Origin: Desertifilum tharense IPPAS B-1220 | Lineage (GTDB): Bacteria > Cyanobacteriota > Cyanobacteriia > Cyanobacteriales > Desertifilaceae | Direction of reading: 5' to 3' | DNA: 41,635 nt | Assembly: GCF_001746915.1 (NCBI RefSeq) | Contig: NZ_MJGC01000076.1 | Location: 1 to 41,635, forward strand | In this document: piece by piece, positions 8,652 through 15,727 of the stretch | Layout: each line of letters opens with the position of its first letter | Numbering within the stretch: the stretch's first letter is position 1 | The notes under the pieces: generated by a model | What the model was told of the DNA's origin: nothing | Database searches by the model: none | What the model saw: only the letters and a program-made list of their open reading frames with translations | Position numbers and translations under genes: made by a program

Positions 8652-9443
8652 TTATTTCTTCTCGCCGACTTTACGCAAAATATTGACAATACTAGTCTGA
8701 CCCACCTTACTTGCTATCTCCAAAGCTGTCGAACCATCATCAGTTTCAGCATTAATATCGGCCCCTGCTTGAATAAGATGTGTGAGAGTAGAACTATCAC
8801 CAACACTAGCTGCTGACATCAAGGCAGTCCAACCTTTAATATTCTTGGCATTAACATCAACCCCCGCTTGAATCAAGACGTTAGCAATCTCAGGATGACC
8901 ATTAAACCCAGTTCCATCAATTGCAAGCATCAAAGCAGTTTGACCGTTAACATCCTCTGCATTAATATCAGCTCCCGCTTGAACAAGAACCTTAACAATC
9001 TCAAAGTTACCAGCCTCACTTGCTACCATTAAGGCTGTTGCCCCGTTAATGTCCCTCACATTTAAATTAACCTGGTTTGAAATAGCAGCTTGGATTTGTA
9101 CCAAATGATTCACTGCGGCTGCTTTTACTAAAGGCGGACGGATTCTTCCTTCTAAATAAACCGCTAAAGAAAAACTGAGTAAAATCACCATCGAGAACTG
9201 AATAATAACCTGCTTAAGCTGCACACCTCTTTGAAAAAGACAGAGACTTGTTACTATTCCAAGAAGACTACCAACTGGTATACCGAATAATAAACCCGGA
9301 ATTAGAGCGTAATTAAAAATGTCATCTTTAAAGTAAAATCCTCGTTGAATGAGAACTAAAAAACCTATTGAAAACACAAGCTGGTTTCCAATTATTGCTC
9401 CGCCTAACATGCCTATTACAGTTGCTACGATAAAGTTAAGCAT
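8652..9443 (-). CDS. Membrane-anchored ankyrin-repeat protein
   Basis: A 263-residue protein. Residues 1-112 hold three or four hydrophobic segments (about 2-32, 45-70, 78-96), so the N-terminus is membrane embedded. From about residue 105 come ankyrin repeats: one degenerate unit (PLVKAAAVNHLVQIQ), then units starting NGATALMVASEAGN, NGQTALMLAIDGTG, KGWTALMSAASVGD and DGSTALEIASKVGQ. The third has a four-residue insertion (FNGHPEIA). Ankyrin repeats bind proteins; the partner is unknown. The ATG at 9443 has no clear ribosome site. The gene is more AT-rich than its neighbours, as is the pseudogene upstream, so this section may be acquired. Confidence 0.75.
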   Translation of the reverse strand: MLNFIVATVIGMLGGAIIGNQLVFSIGFLVLIQRGFYFKDDIFNYALIPGLLFGIPVGSLLGIVTSLCLFQRGVQLKQVIIQFSMVILLSFSLAVYLEGRIRPPLVKAAAVNHLVQIQAAISNQVNLNVRDINGATALMVASEAGNFEIVKVLVQAGADINAEDVNGQTALMLAIDGTGFNGHPEIANVLIQAGVDVNAKNIKGWTALMSAASVGDSSTLTHLIQAGADINAETDDGSTALEIASKVGQTSIVNILRKVGEKK

Positions 9444-9480
9444 CTAAAAATTTTGGCTCTTGATTGAAGTACACTTTCTT

Positions 9481-9510
9481 CAAGGTCCCCCTTGATAAGG
9501 AAGATTTAGG
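9481..9510. repeat. Degenerate copy of the CCCCCTT/AAGGGGGATTTAGGG repeat
   Basis: The segment TCCCCCTTGATAAGG plus AAGATTTAGGG closely follows the inner unit of the element at 4631-4803, with several substitutions in the right arm. It lies between the DUF2887 pseudogene and the ankyrin gene. Confidence 0.5.
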
Positions 9511-9567
9511 GAAGCGTGCTGTATCTTATCCAATCAAAAAACGTTGTAGAAGTATTAGAAATAGCGT

Positions 9568-10384
9568 TTAGTTGTCTTCTAAGGAGGTAATTATTTCCTG
9601 AACTTGAGTCATTTCTAGACCTGTTATCTGTACAATTTGCTCTGCATTCATTCCTACAGAAAATAACCGGGAAATCATTTCTAGTTTGGCTCTTAGTTGA
9701 CCTTCTTGTAAGCCTTCTTGTAAGCCTTCTTGCTTTCCTTCCTGATACACTCGCGTTTGGGTTAAGTCAGTAATTCCTAGCATTTGTTTAACCTCCTCCC
9801 AAGACTTTTGAGGGAACTTGTAAATAATAATAGTTGAGATTAGCAGCAAGCAGTTCTGTTAAAGTCGCTGTATCTGTAACCTCTTCTCGTGCTTGCTCAA
9901 TCAGTTCTCTTGCTTTAGTTGTAGCACTTTCTTCAGGCTCAACGATCAGTTTAACTGTTTCAATACCCAGAGAGGGCGGTGTACCTGTACTGAGTTCATT
10001 GAGATAGATGCGCCTGACTCGGTTTGAGGCGAGAAGTTCTTGATATCTGGGTTGGTTTCCGGGATCGAGGTTGCGCGTGGGATAAACGACTACACCCCGC
10101 CAGTCGTTCTCGAAGTCAGTTTTGTCTAGATAAAGAAAAATTTCAGCGAAGAAACGAGAGTAAAACTTGGGATCGAGTTGAAACTGGACTTCGGCGAAGT
10201 AAATAGGGGAGTTATTGGCTGTTCTTGTCGGTAAGAATACACCATCAATCCGAAAAGCCAGTTGTTTAACTTCAACTGAGGAAAACTGATAAACTTCAGC
10301 TAAGGTGGGCGGTTGATCGATCAGCTCAAAAAAGATGCTGGGGAAGCTTTGGAAGATGCGGTAGAAAATGGTGTCTGTTTTCAC
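9568..10384 (-). pseudogene. DUF2887 / Rpn-like PD-(D/E)XK protein broken by a frameshift
   Basis: Two overlapping - strand frames together make one family member. The first, from GTG 10384 to the stop at 9788, begins MKTDTIFYRIFQSFP and contains the nuclease-like core LAFRIDGVFLP, YFAEVQFQLDPKFYSRFFAE and WRGVVVYPTR. It should continue into the family's usual LIxTIIIYKFPQKSWEEVKQML segment, but that lies in the next frame (9568-9849). The switch is near 9843-9850 (coding strand CTTGCTGCTAATC), consistent with one inserted base or two deleted bases. The tail has QEGLQEGLQEG repeats typical of the family and ends LEDN. The family is abundant in cyanobacteria and related to Rpn putative transposase/nucleases. 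A sequencing error is possible. Confidence 0.75.
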
Positions 10385-10520
10385 GCGAATAGCGGATTAA
10401 ATTAAAGGGGCGAGCATTTGCCCACCCTCGGAGATTATTGTAAGCTTTCAGTTCGCTATTTTTTGCAACAGCGGGCTTTCTAGCCTTGGCAATTCTCATC
10501 TCTAATTCCAATGGGGTTAA

Positions 10521-10542
10521 GGATGCGTTGAAAAACGCATCC
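10521..10542. terminator. Hairpin downstream of the FAD oxidoreductase gene
   Basis: GGATGCGTT-gaaa-AACGCATCC forms a perfect 9-bp stem, 15 bases past the oxidoreductase stop on the - strand. It lacks a clear U-run, so it may be a dispersed palindrome and not an intrinsic terminator. The GGATGCGTT/AACGCATCC type of repeat is common in cyanobacterial intergenic DNA. Confidence 0.45.
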
Positions 10543-10556
10543 TACATAGTGGAATT

Positions 10557-12593
10557 TTAGCGCCAGTTTCCCCAATCTAAATTAAAGATAGAAGTATTGG
10601 GAAACGCAATAGGATTATTGTTCGCTTGCAGGCGACGTTGTAAAGCTTCCAACTGGGGTTGAGGTTGCGGTAAATTTTCCACCAGTTGATAGGGGGCGAT
10701 ATTGCGTTCTAAAGCAAAGGCGGCTGTTGTTCCGGCGGCTGCCCCTGCTGACCATTCAAACGAGTGAACCCGGTAAGCAGCAGCAGCAATATGGCTGGTT
10801 GCGATGCTTTTACCCGCAATTAACATATTATCCACCCGTTGAGGAATTAAGGCCCGCAGAGGAATTTGGAAGGGGTAAGCTTGGCCGGCCCCTTGGCGTT
10901 CTCCCTCGCGTTCCGTGTTTCCGGGGGCTTCTGGAGGGCTAAAAGTCATGCAGGGGTGGAAGTCAATGGCATAGTGACCAATCCCCACGCTATCGGGGAA
11001 AATTGTAGAACGGGTACGACGGGCCACATTTTGCGGGTTCTGGCTTTGCAAGGCTTGAGTCGCTTCTAACCCGGCTAAAGCAGCTTTCAGGGCGCGGTAG
11101 GTTGAGGGAGAGAGGGTTTCGCGATAGTAGGCGTCGTTGTAGTCGCGGCGAGAAATATCAATTTCCCAAACCATAAACCCATCGGGATGCGCTGGACTCG
11201 GCCGCCCAATAATGCGCCGTCCTTCTCGCATATAGGGATATTTGGATAAACCGTGGGCGGTTCCCATTGGGCTGTTGAACCCGGACAAAAAGCGGTTGTT
11301 GGGATAGGGACGTTTAACGCCGTCGCCGAGTTGCGAGTCGGTGGTTCCGGCGACTAACCAATGGAAGTAACCTTTGGCGTGTTCTTCTCCTCGGCGTAGG
11401 GTTTCGGTTCTTAAGCCTCCCAGCCAACCCCCAGGTTGCAGTTGTCCTGTTGCTTGTAACTGTTCTCGCGTGTAAATCAGATTATCTTGGGAGGTACCGG
11501 GGCGGTAGTCGTTCCCCCAAGTCCAGTTTTGCATGGAGATGTCGCCGGGGGTGGGGGCGGTGAAGTTGATGCCTCCAAAGCGTTGCGGTTCGCCGGTTCT
11601 GGGACTCCAGATGCGCCGATAGGTGAAGACTAAACCAAAGTCGGCGAGGCGTTGAAGTTCGTAGCTGTAGTAGGGGGCGTATTGGTCGTAAAAGGGTGGG
11701 GGAGTATGGGTTTGGGGTTCCTGGGTTGCCTCCATTGCAAAGGTGTAGGTAAAGCCTTGGGTGCAATAGGGGTCGCCTGTGGCGCTGGCGGAGGAGGGTT
11801 CGAGGAAGGAACGGGGGTCGATACCTAAACGGTGAGGGACATCTGCCAGCCCGATGAGTTCTCCGGTTTCGGTGGCGTCTACAACGTACCAGTTGGGGGC
11901 GGTTCCTTGGGCTTGACGCCTGGGGGTGAAGCGGATGATGGTTTTGTCAAGTTGGGCGGAGTTTTCGTAGCGATAGGCGTCTTCGAGGGTTTGGGAGAGG
12001 GGGAGGGTATTGAGGGGGGCTGTGCCTCTGGCGGGTCGGTGTTGAATGGCGATCGCACTTTGGATTACAGTACGATTAGGATTAAATTCTAGGTCTTTAA
12101 CAACGGTATTGGGATACCATCTTAGATTCCCTCTTCCCCGTCTGGCGGCATCCCGTAAGATGGAAGATAAAATTTCGTGACCGTCGCCCGGTAGAAAGCA
12201 GGACTCGCTAACCCAACAGTCGCCAGGGTTGAGTTGGCGATATTTGCGCTGAATGCGTTCTCTCAGTTCTAAATAGCCGCGAGAATAAAATAGTTGCTGT
12301 CTCTGGGTGGGGCGTTCGTCTAGGGCGGAGGTGCCTTGGGCAGAAATTTGCCCGCCTACCCAGTCGGTAATTTCAGTTAAACAGACGGTTCTCCCAGCGA
12401 GTAAGCCTTCGTAGGCGGTAGCCGCGCCGGATAGTCCCCCACCGACTACTAGAATATCGCAGTCTACGGTTTGGTCGGGGTTGCGCGGGGGGGCAGCGAA
12501 TACGGGCAGAACGAGGGGTTCTAACAGGATAGCGCTCAAGGACAGTAGGGAGAGCGATCGCGCGATCGCACGTTTAGCAATATGCCTCATCAT
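10557..12593 (-). CDS. Exported FAD-dependent oxidoreductase
   Basis: A flavoprotein of 678 residues. The N-terminus is a Sec-type signal: basic residues 3-12, a hydrophobic core to about 30, and a likely cleavage site near VFA-A (residues 31-34). The Rossmann FAD motif DILVVGGGLSGAATAYEG follows directly at residues 46-63, with the acidic ribose-binding residue in CLTE. Later blocks include YVVDATETGELIGLADV, typical of the FAD_oxidored family (PF12831), and the C-terminal FAD closure LIAGKSIATSHIAAAAYRVH. The substrate is unknown. Start ATG 12593 is used; a TTG directly before it and a second ATG at 12590 are alternatives. It stands alone, with about 150 bases to the upstream glycosyltransferase. 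Confidence 0.8.
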   Translation of the reverse strand: MMRHIAKRAIARSLSLLSLSAILLEPLVLPVFAAPPRNPDQTVDCDILVVGGGLSGAATAYEGLLAGRTVCLTEITDWVGGQISAQGTSALDERPTQRQQLFYSRGYLELRERIQRKYRQLNPGDCWVSESCFLPGDGHEILSSILRDAARRGRGNLRWYPNTVVKDLEFNPNRTVIQSAIAIQHRPARGTAPLNTLPLSQTLEDAYRYENSAQLDKTIIRFTPRRQAQGTAPNWYVVDATETGELIGLADVPHRLGIDPRSFLEPSSASATGDPYCTQGFTYTFAMEATQEPQTHTPPPFYDQYAPYYSYELQRLADFGLVFTYRRIWSPRTGEPQRFGGINFTAPTPGDISMQNWTWGNDYRPGTSQDNLIYTREQLQATGQLQPGGWLGGLRTETLRRGEEHAKGYFHWLVAGTTDSQLGDGVKRPYPNNRFLSGFNSPMGTAHGLSKYPYMREGRRIIGRPSPAHPDGFMVWEIDISRRDYNDAYYRETLSPSTYRALKAALAGLEATQALQSQNPQNVARRTRSTIFPDSVGIGHYAIDFHPCMTFSPPEAPGNTEREGERQGAGQAYPFQIPLRALIPQRVDNMLIAGKSIATSHIAAAAYRVHSFEWSAGAAAGTTAAFALERNIAPYQLVENLPQPQPQLEALQRRLQANNNPIAFPNTSIFNLDWGNWR

Positions 12594-12747
12594 CAAGTTT
12601 CGATCTCAACACCATTCATAATTTATCTATTGTTGACTCCTTTTCCGGACAAAGGTTCTTCTTTCAGGAAGAATGAGGGTTAGGCTATCGTTAAAAGTTG
12701 GCGTTGTCAGAGATTCCTGGAGAGAATGTTTTCATTGCTATACATCC

Positions 12748-13725
12748 CTATCCAATATTCTGAATTATCTCTACAAAGCGATACCTAAAATCTTTGTCGT
12801 TTTCTAAAAACCAATCTCTAGCATTTTTACCCAATACTTTTTTCTGGCAGCTATCCATCTCTAAAATTTGTTGAATTTGCTCTTCCAAATGCTTAATGTC
12901 AACATAATAATTTATGCCAAGCTGTTGCTTTTGGGTTCGGTTATAATCAACTAAAACGCCTCGTTCTGGTGTTAAAATTTCATTCATTGGTGGAGCATTT
13001 GTTGTTACAACAACTGCTTGACAACTCATTGCCTCAATAATAGAATGTCCAAACCCTTCAGACTCGGAAGGACATAAATGAATGCTTTGGGAATTTTGAT
13101 AGGAGTGGAGTTGCTCATCGCTGATGTATTCAGCCCGATAATGAATATTAGGAGCAACTACCGATTGAGCATATTTGGGATTTTGGACAATGGTGAGTAT
13201 CGGCCATTCAGGATGCTTTTGCCAAACCTGAATTAGGGCATTCATCCCTTTTTGAGGAGAACTCGAAAGGTGAAAGAAACCCCACTCATTTCTAGGGATA
13301 CTAGAATTAAAGCGATCGCATCCTGTAAATCCGATCCATTTCGTTTGACATCCTAACTTTTGAAACACCTGTTCGGCGTGCTTTGTTTTACATAAAACCC
13401 AGTTGATTCCTCCTAAATAAGCGGTGGCTTCCGGACGAAACCATTCTTGATTAGGAATCAAACAATTAATCCGAGCAAACGGCAACCAACTAGGTAGAAT
13501 ATCTTCTAAAAATAGATTGATATCATATAACGGTTTGGCTTGGGTCGTGCGAGAAAGCCAATTCAAACTAGAATAGCGACGGCTAGGTCGCCAAAAGGGT
13601 TGAATGCTAACTTCAAATCCCGCAGATTTTAGGATATTCGCAATAATTTCGGTATCGCGTCTTAAACCCAGTTGATTATCCCAACGGATAATATTAACTC
13701 GCCTTTTCTTTAAGCTGTTTGTCAT
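12748..13725 (-). CDS. Glycosyltransferase (GT1/GT4-like)
   Basis: A 325-residue protein with a GT-B type C-terminal half. The donor-binding region reads HLCPSESEGFGHSIIEAMSCQAVVVTTNAPPMNEIL (residues about 216-251), including the ExFG..IxEAM arrangement of family 4, and FHLSSSPQKGMNAL marks the start of this half. The N-terminal half is less typical and starts with NIIRWDNQLGLRRDTEIIANIL. No signal peptide is seen. The base composition is more AT-rich than its neighbours and codon use differs, which may indicate transfer. It is flanked by the FAD oxidoreductase and a repeat array; no other glycan genes are adjacent. Acceptor and sugar are unknown. Confidence 0.7.
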   Translation of the reverse strand: MTNSLKKRRVNIIRWDNQLGLRRDTEIIANILKSAGFEVSIQPFWRPSRRYSSLNWLSRTTQAKPLYDINLFLEDILPSWLPFARINCLIPNQEWFRPEATAYLGGINWVLCKTKHAEQVFQKLGCQTKWIGFTGCDRFNSSIPRNEWGFFHLSSSPQKGMNALIQVWQKHPEWPILTIVQNPKYAQSVVAPNIHYRAEYISDEQLHSYQNSQSIHLCPSESEGFGHSIIEAMSCQAVVVTTNAPPMNEILTPERGVLVDYNRTQKQQLGINYYVDIKHLEEQIQQILEMDSCQKKVLGKNARDWFLENDKDFRYRFVEIIQNIG

Positions 13726-13775
13726 GCCATCATCAAAATTCTCAGATTTCTAGTAGATAGCACCGGGGAAAAAAG

Positions 13776-13789
13776 TTCCGAGTTCCGAG
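13776..13789. repeat. Two tandem TTCCGAG heptamers
   Basis: A dimer of TTCCGAG, the reverse complement of the CTCGGAA unit repeated four times at 22740-22767. It lies upstream of the AACTCCT-type array at 13888. Confidence 0.6.
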
Positions 13790-13887
13790 TCAGAAGAGAG
13801 AAGAAAGTACCCAGTTCCGTAGAGGCTTGCTTGGTGCATAGCAGTGTGCTGAGTTGATAGTGAGTTAGCAAGTTTTCCTATCTCCTC

Positions 13888-14116
13888 TTTCCCCAACTCC
13901 TAACTCCTAATTCCTAACCCCCTTCTTCTTCTCCCCATCCTCTTCTTCCCCAACTCCTAACTCCTAATTCCCAACCCCCTTCTTCCCCCCATCCTCTTCT
14001 TCCCCAACTCCTAACTCCTAATTCCTAACCCCCTTCTTCTTCCCCCCATCCTCTTCTTCCCCAACCCCCAACTCCCAATTCCCAACCCCCTTCTTCCCCT
14101 ACCTCCCAATTCCCAA
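13888..14116. repeat. Heptanucleotide array with about 55-bp higher-order units
   Basis: Four successive units start with CCCCAACTCC or CCCCAACCCC at 13891, 13948, 14002 and 14059 (periods 57, 54 and 57). Each consists of AACTCCT/AATTCCT heptamers, a CCCCCTTCTTC stretch and a CATCCTCTTCTT spacer. The array occupies most of the 373-base gap between rluE and the glycosyltransferase and runs through the rluE stop codon into its last codons. It is strongly pyrimidine-rich on the + strand. Confidence 0.85.
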
Positions 14117-14686
14117 GACTTGCTGAAAAGCTTTCGGCGTCACCTCTCGCCATTCGCCGGGTTGTAGCCCCTCTAGTTTAAGGTGAGCGATCGCAACTCG
14201 GACTAAACGCAGCGTTGGAAAACCCACCGCCGCAGTCATCCGCCGCACTTGACGGTTGCGTCCTTCTGTGAGCGTCATCTCTAGCCAAGCGGTTGGAACC
14301 GACTTGCGGAAGCGGATCGGCGGATCGCGGGGAGGAAGTGAAGGTTCAGCTTCCAGCAAGCGAACCTGCGCCGGACGAGTGCGATAGTCCTGAATTTTAA
14401 CCCCTTGGCGTAATTGTGACAAAGCCAATTCATCTGGAATGCGTTCCACCTGTACCCAATAGGTGCGAGGATGGGCAAATTGACGATGGGCGAGACGATG
14501 TTGTACCTGACCGTGATTCGTCAGTAGCAGCAAGCCTTCGCTATCTCGATCTAACCGTCCAACTGGATAGACATCCGGTACATTAATATAATCTTTTAGC
14601 GTTTTTCTTGGTTGCTCAGACGCATTATCAGTAAATTGACACAGAACATCGTAGGGTTTGTAAAACAACAGATAGCGATAGGACAT
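14099..14686 (-). CDS. rluE: rRNA pseudouridine synthase, RsuA/RluE family
   Basis: Converts a specific uridine in rRNA to pseudouridine; the closest family is RluE (23S rRNA). The catalytic motif VGRLDRDSEGLLLLTN is at residues 42-57, with Asp46 as the expected nucleophile. FYKPYDVL at 8-15 and LTEGRNRQVRRM are the other family signatures. ATG 14686 is used (195 residues), because the longer frame to 14773 would overlap the REC-GGDEF gene and adds a non-family extension. It starts 13 bases after that gene's stop, so the two are likely co-transcribed. No S4 domain is present, which fits RluE. The final LGIGR and the stop lie within the heptanucleotide repeat array. Confidence 0.85.
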   Translation of the reverse strand: MSYRYLLFYKPYDVLCQFTDNASEQPRKTLKDYINVPDVYPVGRLDRDSEGLLLLTNHGQVQHRLAHRQFAHPRTYWVQVERIPDELALSQLRQGVKIQDYRTRPAQVRLLEAEPSLPPRDPPIRFRKSVPTAWLEMTLTEGRNRQVRRMTAAVGFPTLRLVRVAIAHLKLEGLQPGEWREVTPKAFQQVLGIGR

Positions 14687-14699
14687 AAACCCAAGAAAG

Positions 14700-15680
14700 T
14701 TATTCGGACAAGTCGGGAGATTGGAAAACAGCGCGATCGCGCCCGCTCGTTTTTGCCTGATATAATGCAGCATCCGCCGAAGCCAAAAGCAGGGTTTGCG
14801 AACTTTCGCTCGTCGGAACCACGCTAGAAACCCCCAGACTTAGGGTAACGCGATCGCTCACCACAGATGCAGCATGGGAGATCGCGCAAGTCCTCATTTC
14901 CGCCAAAATATTGCGAGCCACATACATCGCCCCTTCCCGACTCGTATTCGGTAAAATTACAATAAACTCTTCGCCCCCGTACCGCGCCACCAAATCTGCC
15001 GGACGCCGAGCCACCTGTTGCAACACCCTCGCAACCGCTTGCAAGCAGGCATCTCCCGCCTGATGGCCGTAGGTATCATTGTAGAGCTTAAAACAATCCA
15101 CATCGCACAAAATCAACGACAGTTGCGGGGCTTCTGTCGTATTCCAACCTTCCCGCACTCCGCGCCGCCATTCCTTTTCTAAAACCTGATCGAAACAGCG
15201 ACGGTTAGCCAACCCCGTCAACCCATCTAGGGAAGCCAAGCGTTGCAACTCCTGGTTGGCTGCTTCGAGTTGCTGAAACATTGACACCTGCTGTAACAGG
15301 CGCTTCACCCGCTGGCGCAATACCGGCCAATGAATGGGTTTAGTAACATAATCTGCGGCCCCTGCATCAAAGGCTCGATCCACCGACTCCGGATCGTCAA
15401 GGGCTGTAATCATTAAAATGGGAGTGCGATCGCCCTCAAAGAAAGAGCGCATCTTAGAACAGCAGGTAAAGCCATCCATTCCAGGCATAATCGCATCTAA
15501 CAATACCACCGAGGGCTGCAAGCTTTGATAAGCTGCGATCGCGCTTTCTCCATCGGTGACATCCACCACCTGATAACCTTCTTTTTCCATTGCGCGGCGC
15601 AACAAATTTCGCATCATTTTCTCATCATCCGCAATCAAAATCAGGGGCGGTGAGGGTTGGGGTAAAAGGGAATCTGTCAT
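14700..15680 (-). CDS. Response regulator with GGDEF domain (diguanylate cyclase)
   Basis: A 326-residue PleD/WspR-like protein that should synthesise c-di-GMP when phosphorylated. The receiver spans residues 13-130, with the acidic pair D18-D19, the phosphoacceptor Asp62 in LLDAIMPGMDG, and Lys114 in VTKP. A short coiled-coil linker (about 131-148) leads to the GGDEF domain, with LDGLTGLANRR at 151 and the active-site GGEEF at 235-239. RPAD at 226-229 is an inhibitory I-site placed five residues before GGEEF, so feedback inhibition is expected. It lies 47 bases downstream of the large hybrid kinase on the same strand, which is the obvious candidate phosphodonor. The start ATG 15680 has no strong ribosome site. 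Confidence 0.9.
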   Translation of the reverse strand: MTDSLLPQPSPPLILIADDEKMMRNLLRRAMEKEGYQVVDVTDGESAIAAYQSLQPSVVLLDAIMPGMDGFTCCSKMRSFFEGDRTPILMITALDDPESVDRAFDAGAADYVTKPIHWPVLRQRVKRLLQQVSMFQQLEAANQELQRLASLDGLTGLANRRCFDQVLEKEWRRGVREGWNTTEAPQLSLILCDVDCFKLYNDTYGHQAGDACLQAVARVLQQVARRPADLVARYGGEEFIVILPNTSREGAMYVARNILAEMRTCAISHAASVVSDRVTLSLGVSSVVPTSESSQTLLLASADAALYQAKTSGRDRAVFQSPDLSE

Positions 15681-15727
15681 AGCAAAGTGTGGAGAGGGGG
15701 GAGAATTTTGGACGCTTATCTAGCAAC

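Noticed and set aside
8553..8816. 87-codon + strand ORF overlapping the ankyrin gene end
   Set aside because: Most of it is antisense to ankyrin repeats. An internal ATG at about 8592 follows GAAGGAG with no spacing, which is not a usable ribosome site.
10326..10511. 61-codon - strand ORF before the DUF2887 gene
   Set aside because: Overlaps the start of the DUF2887 gene in another frame and has no ribosome site or conserved features.
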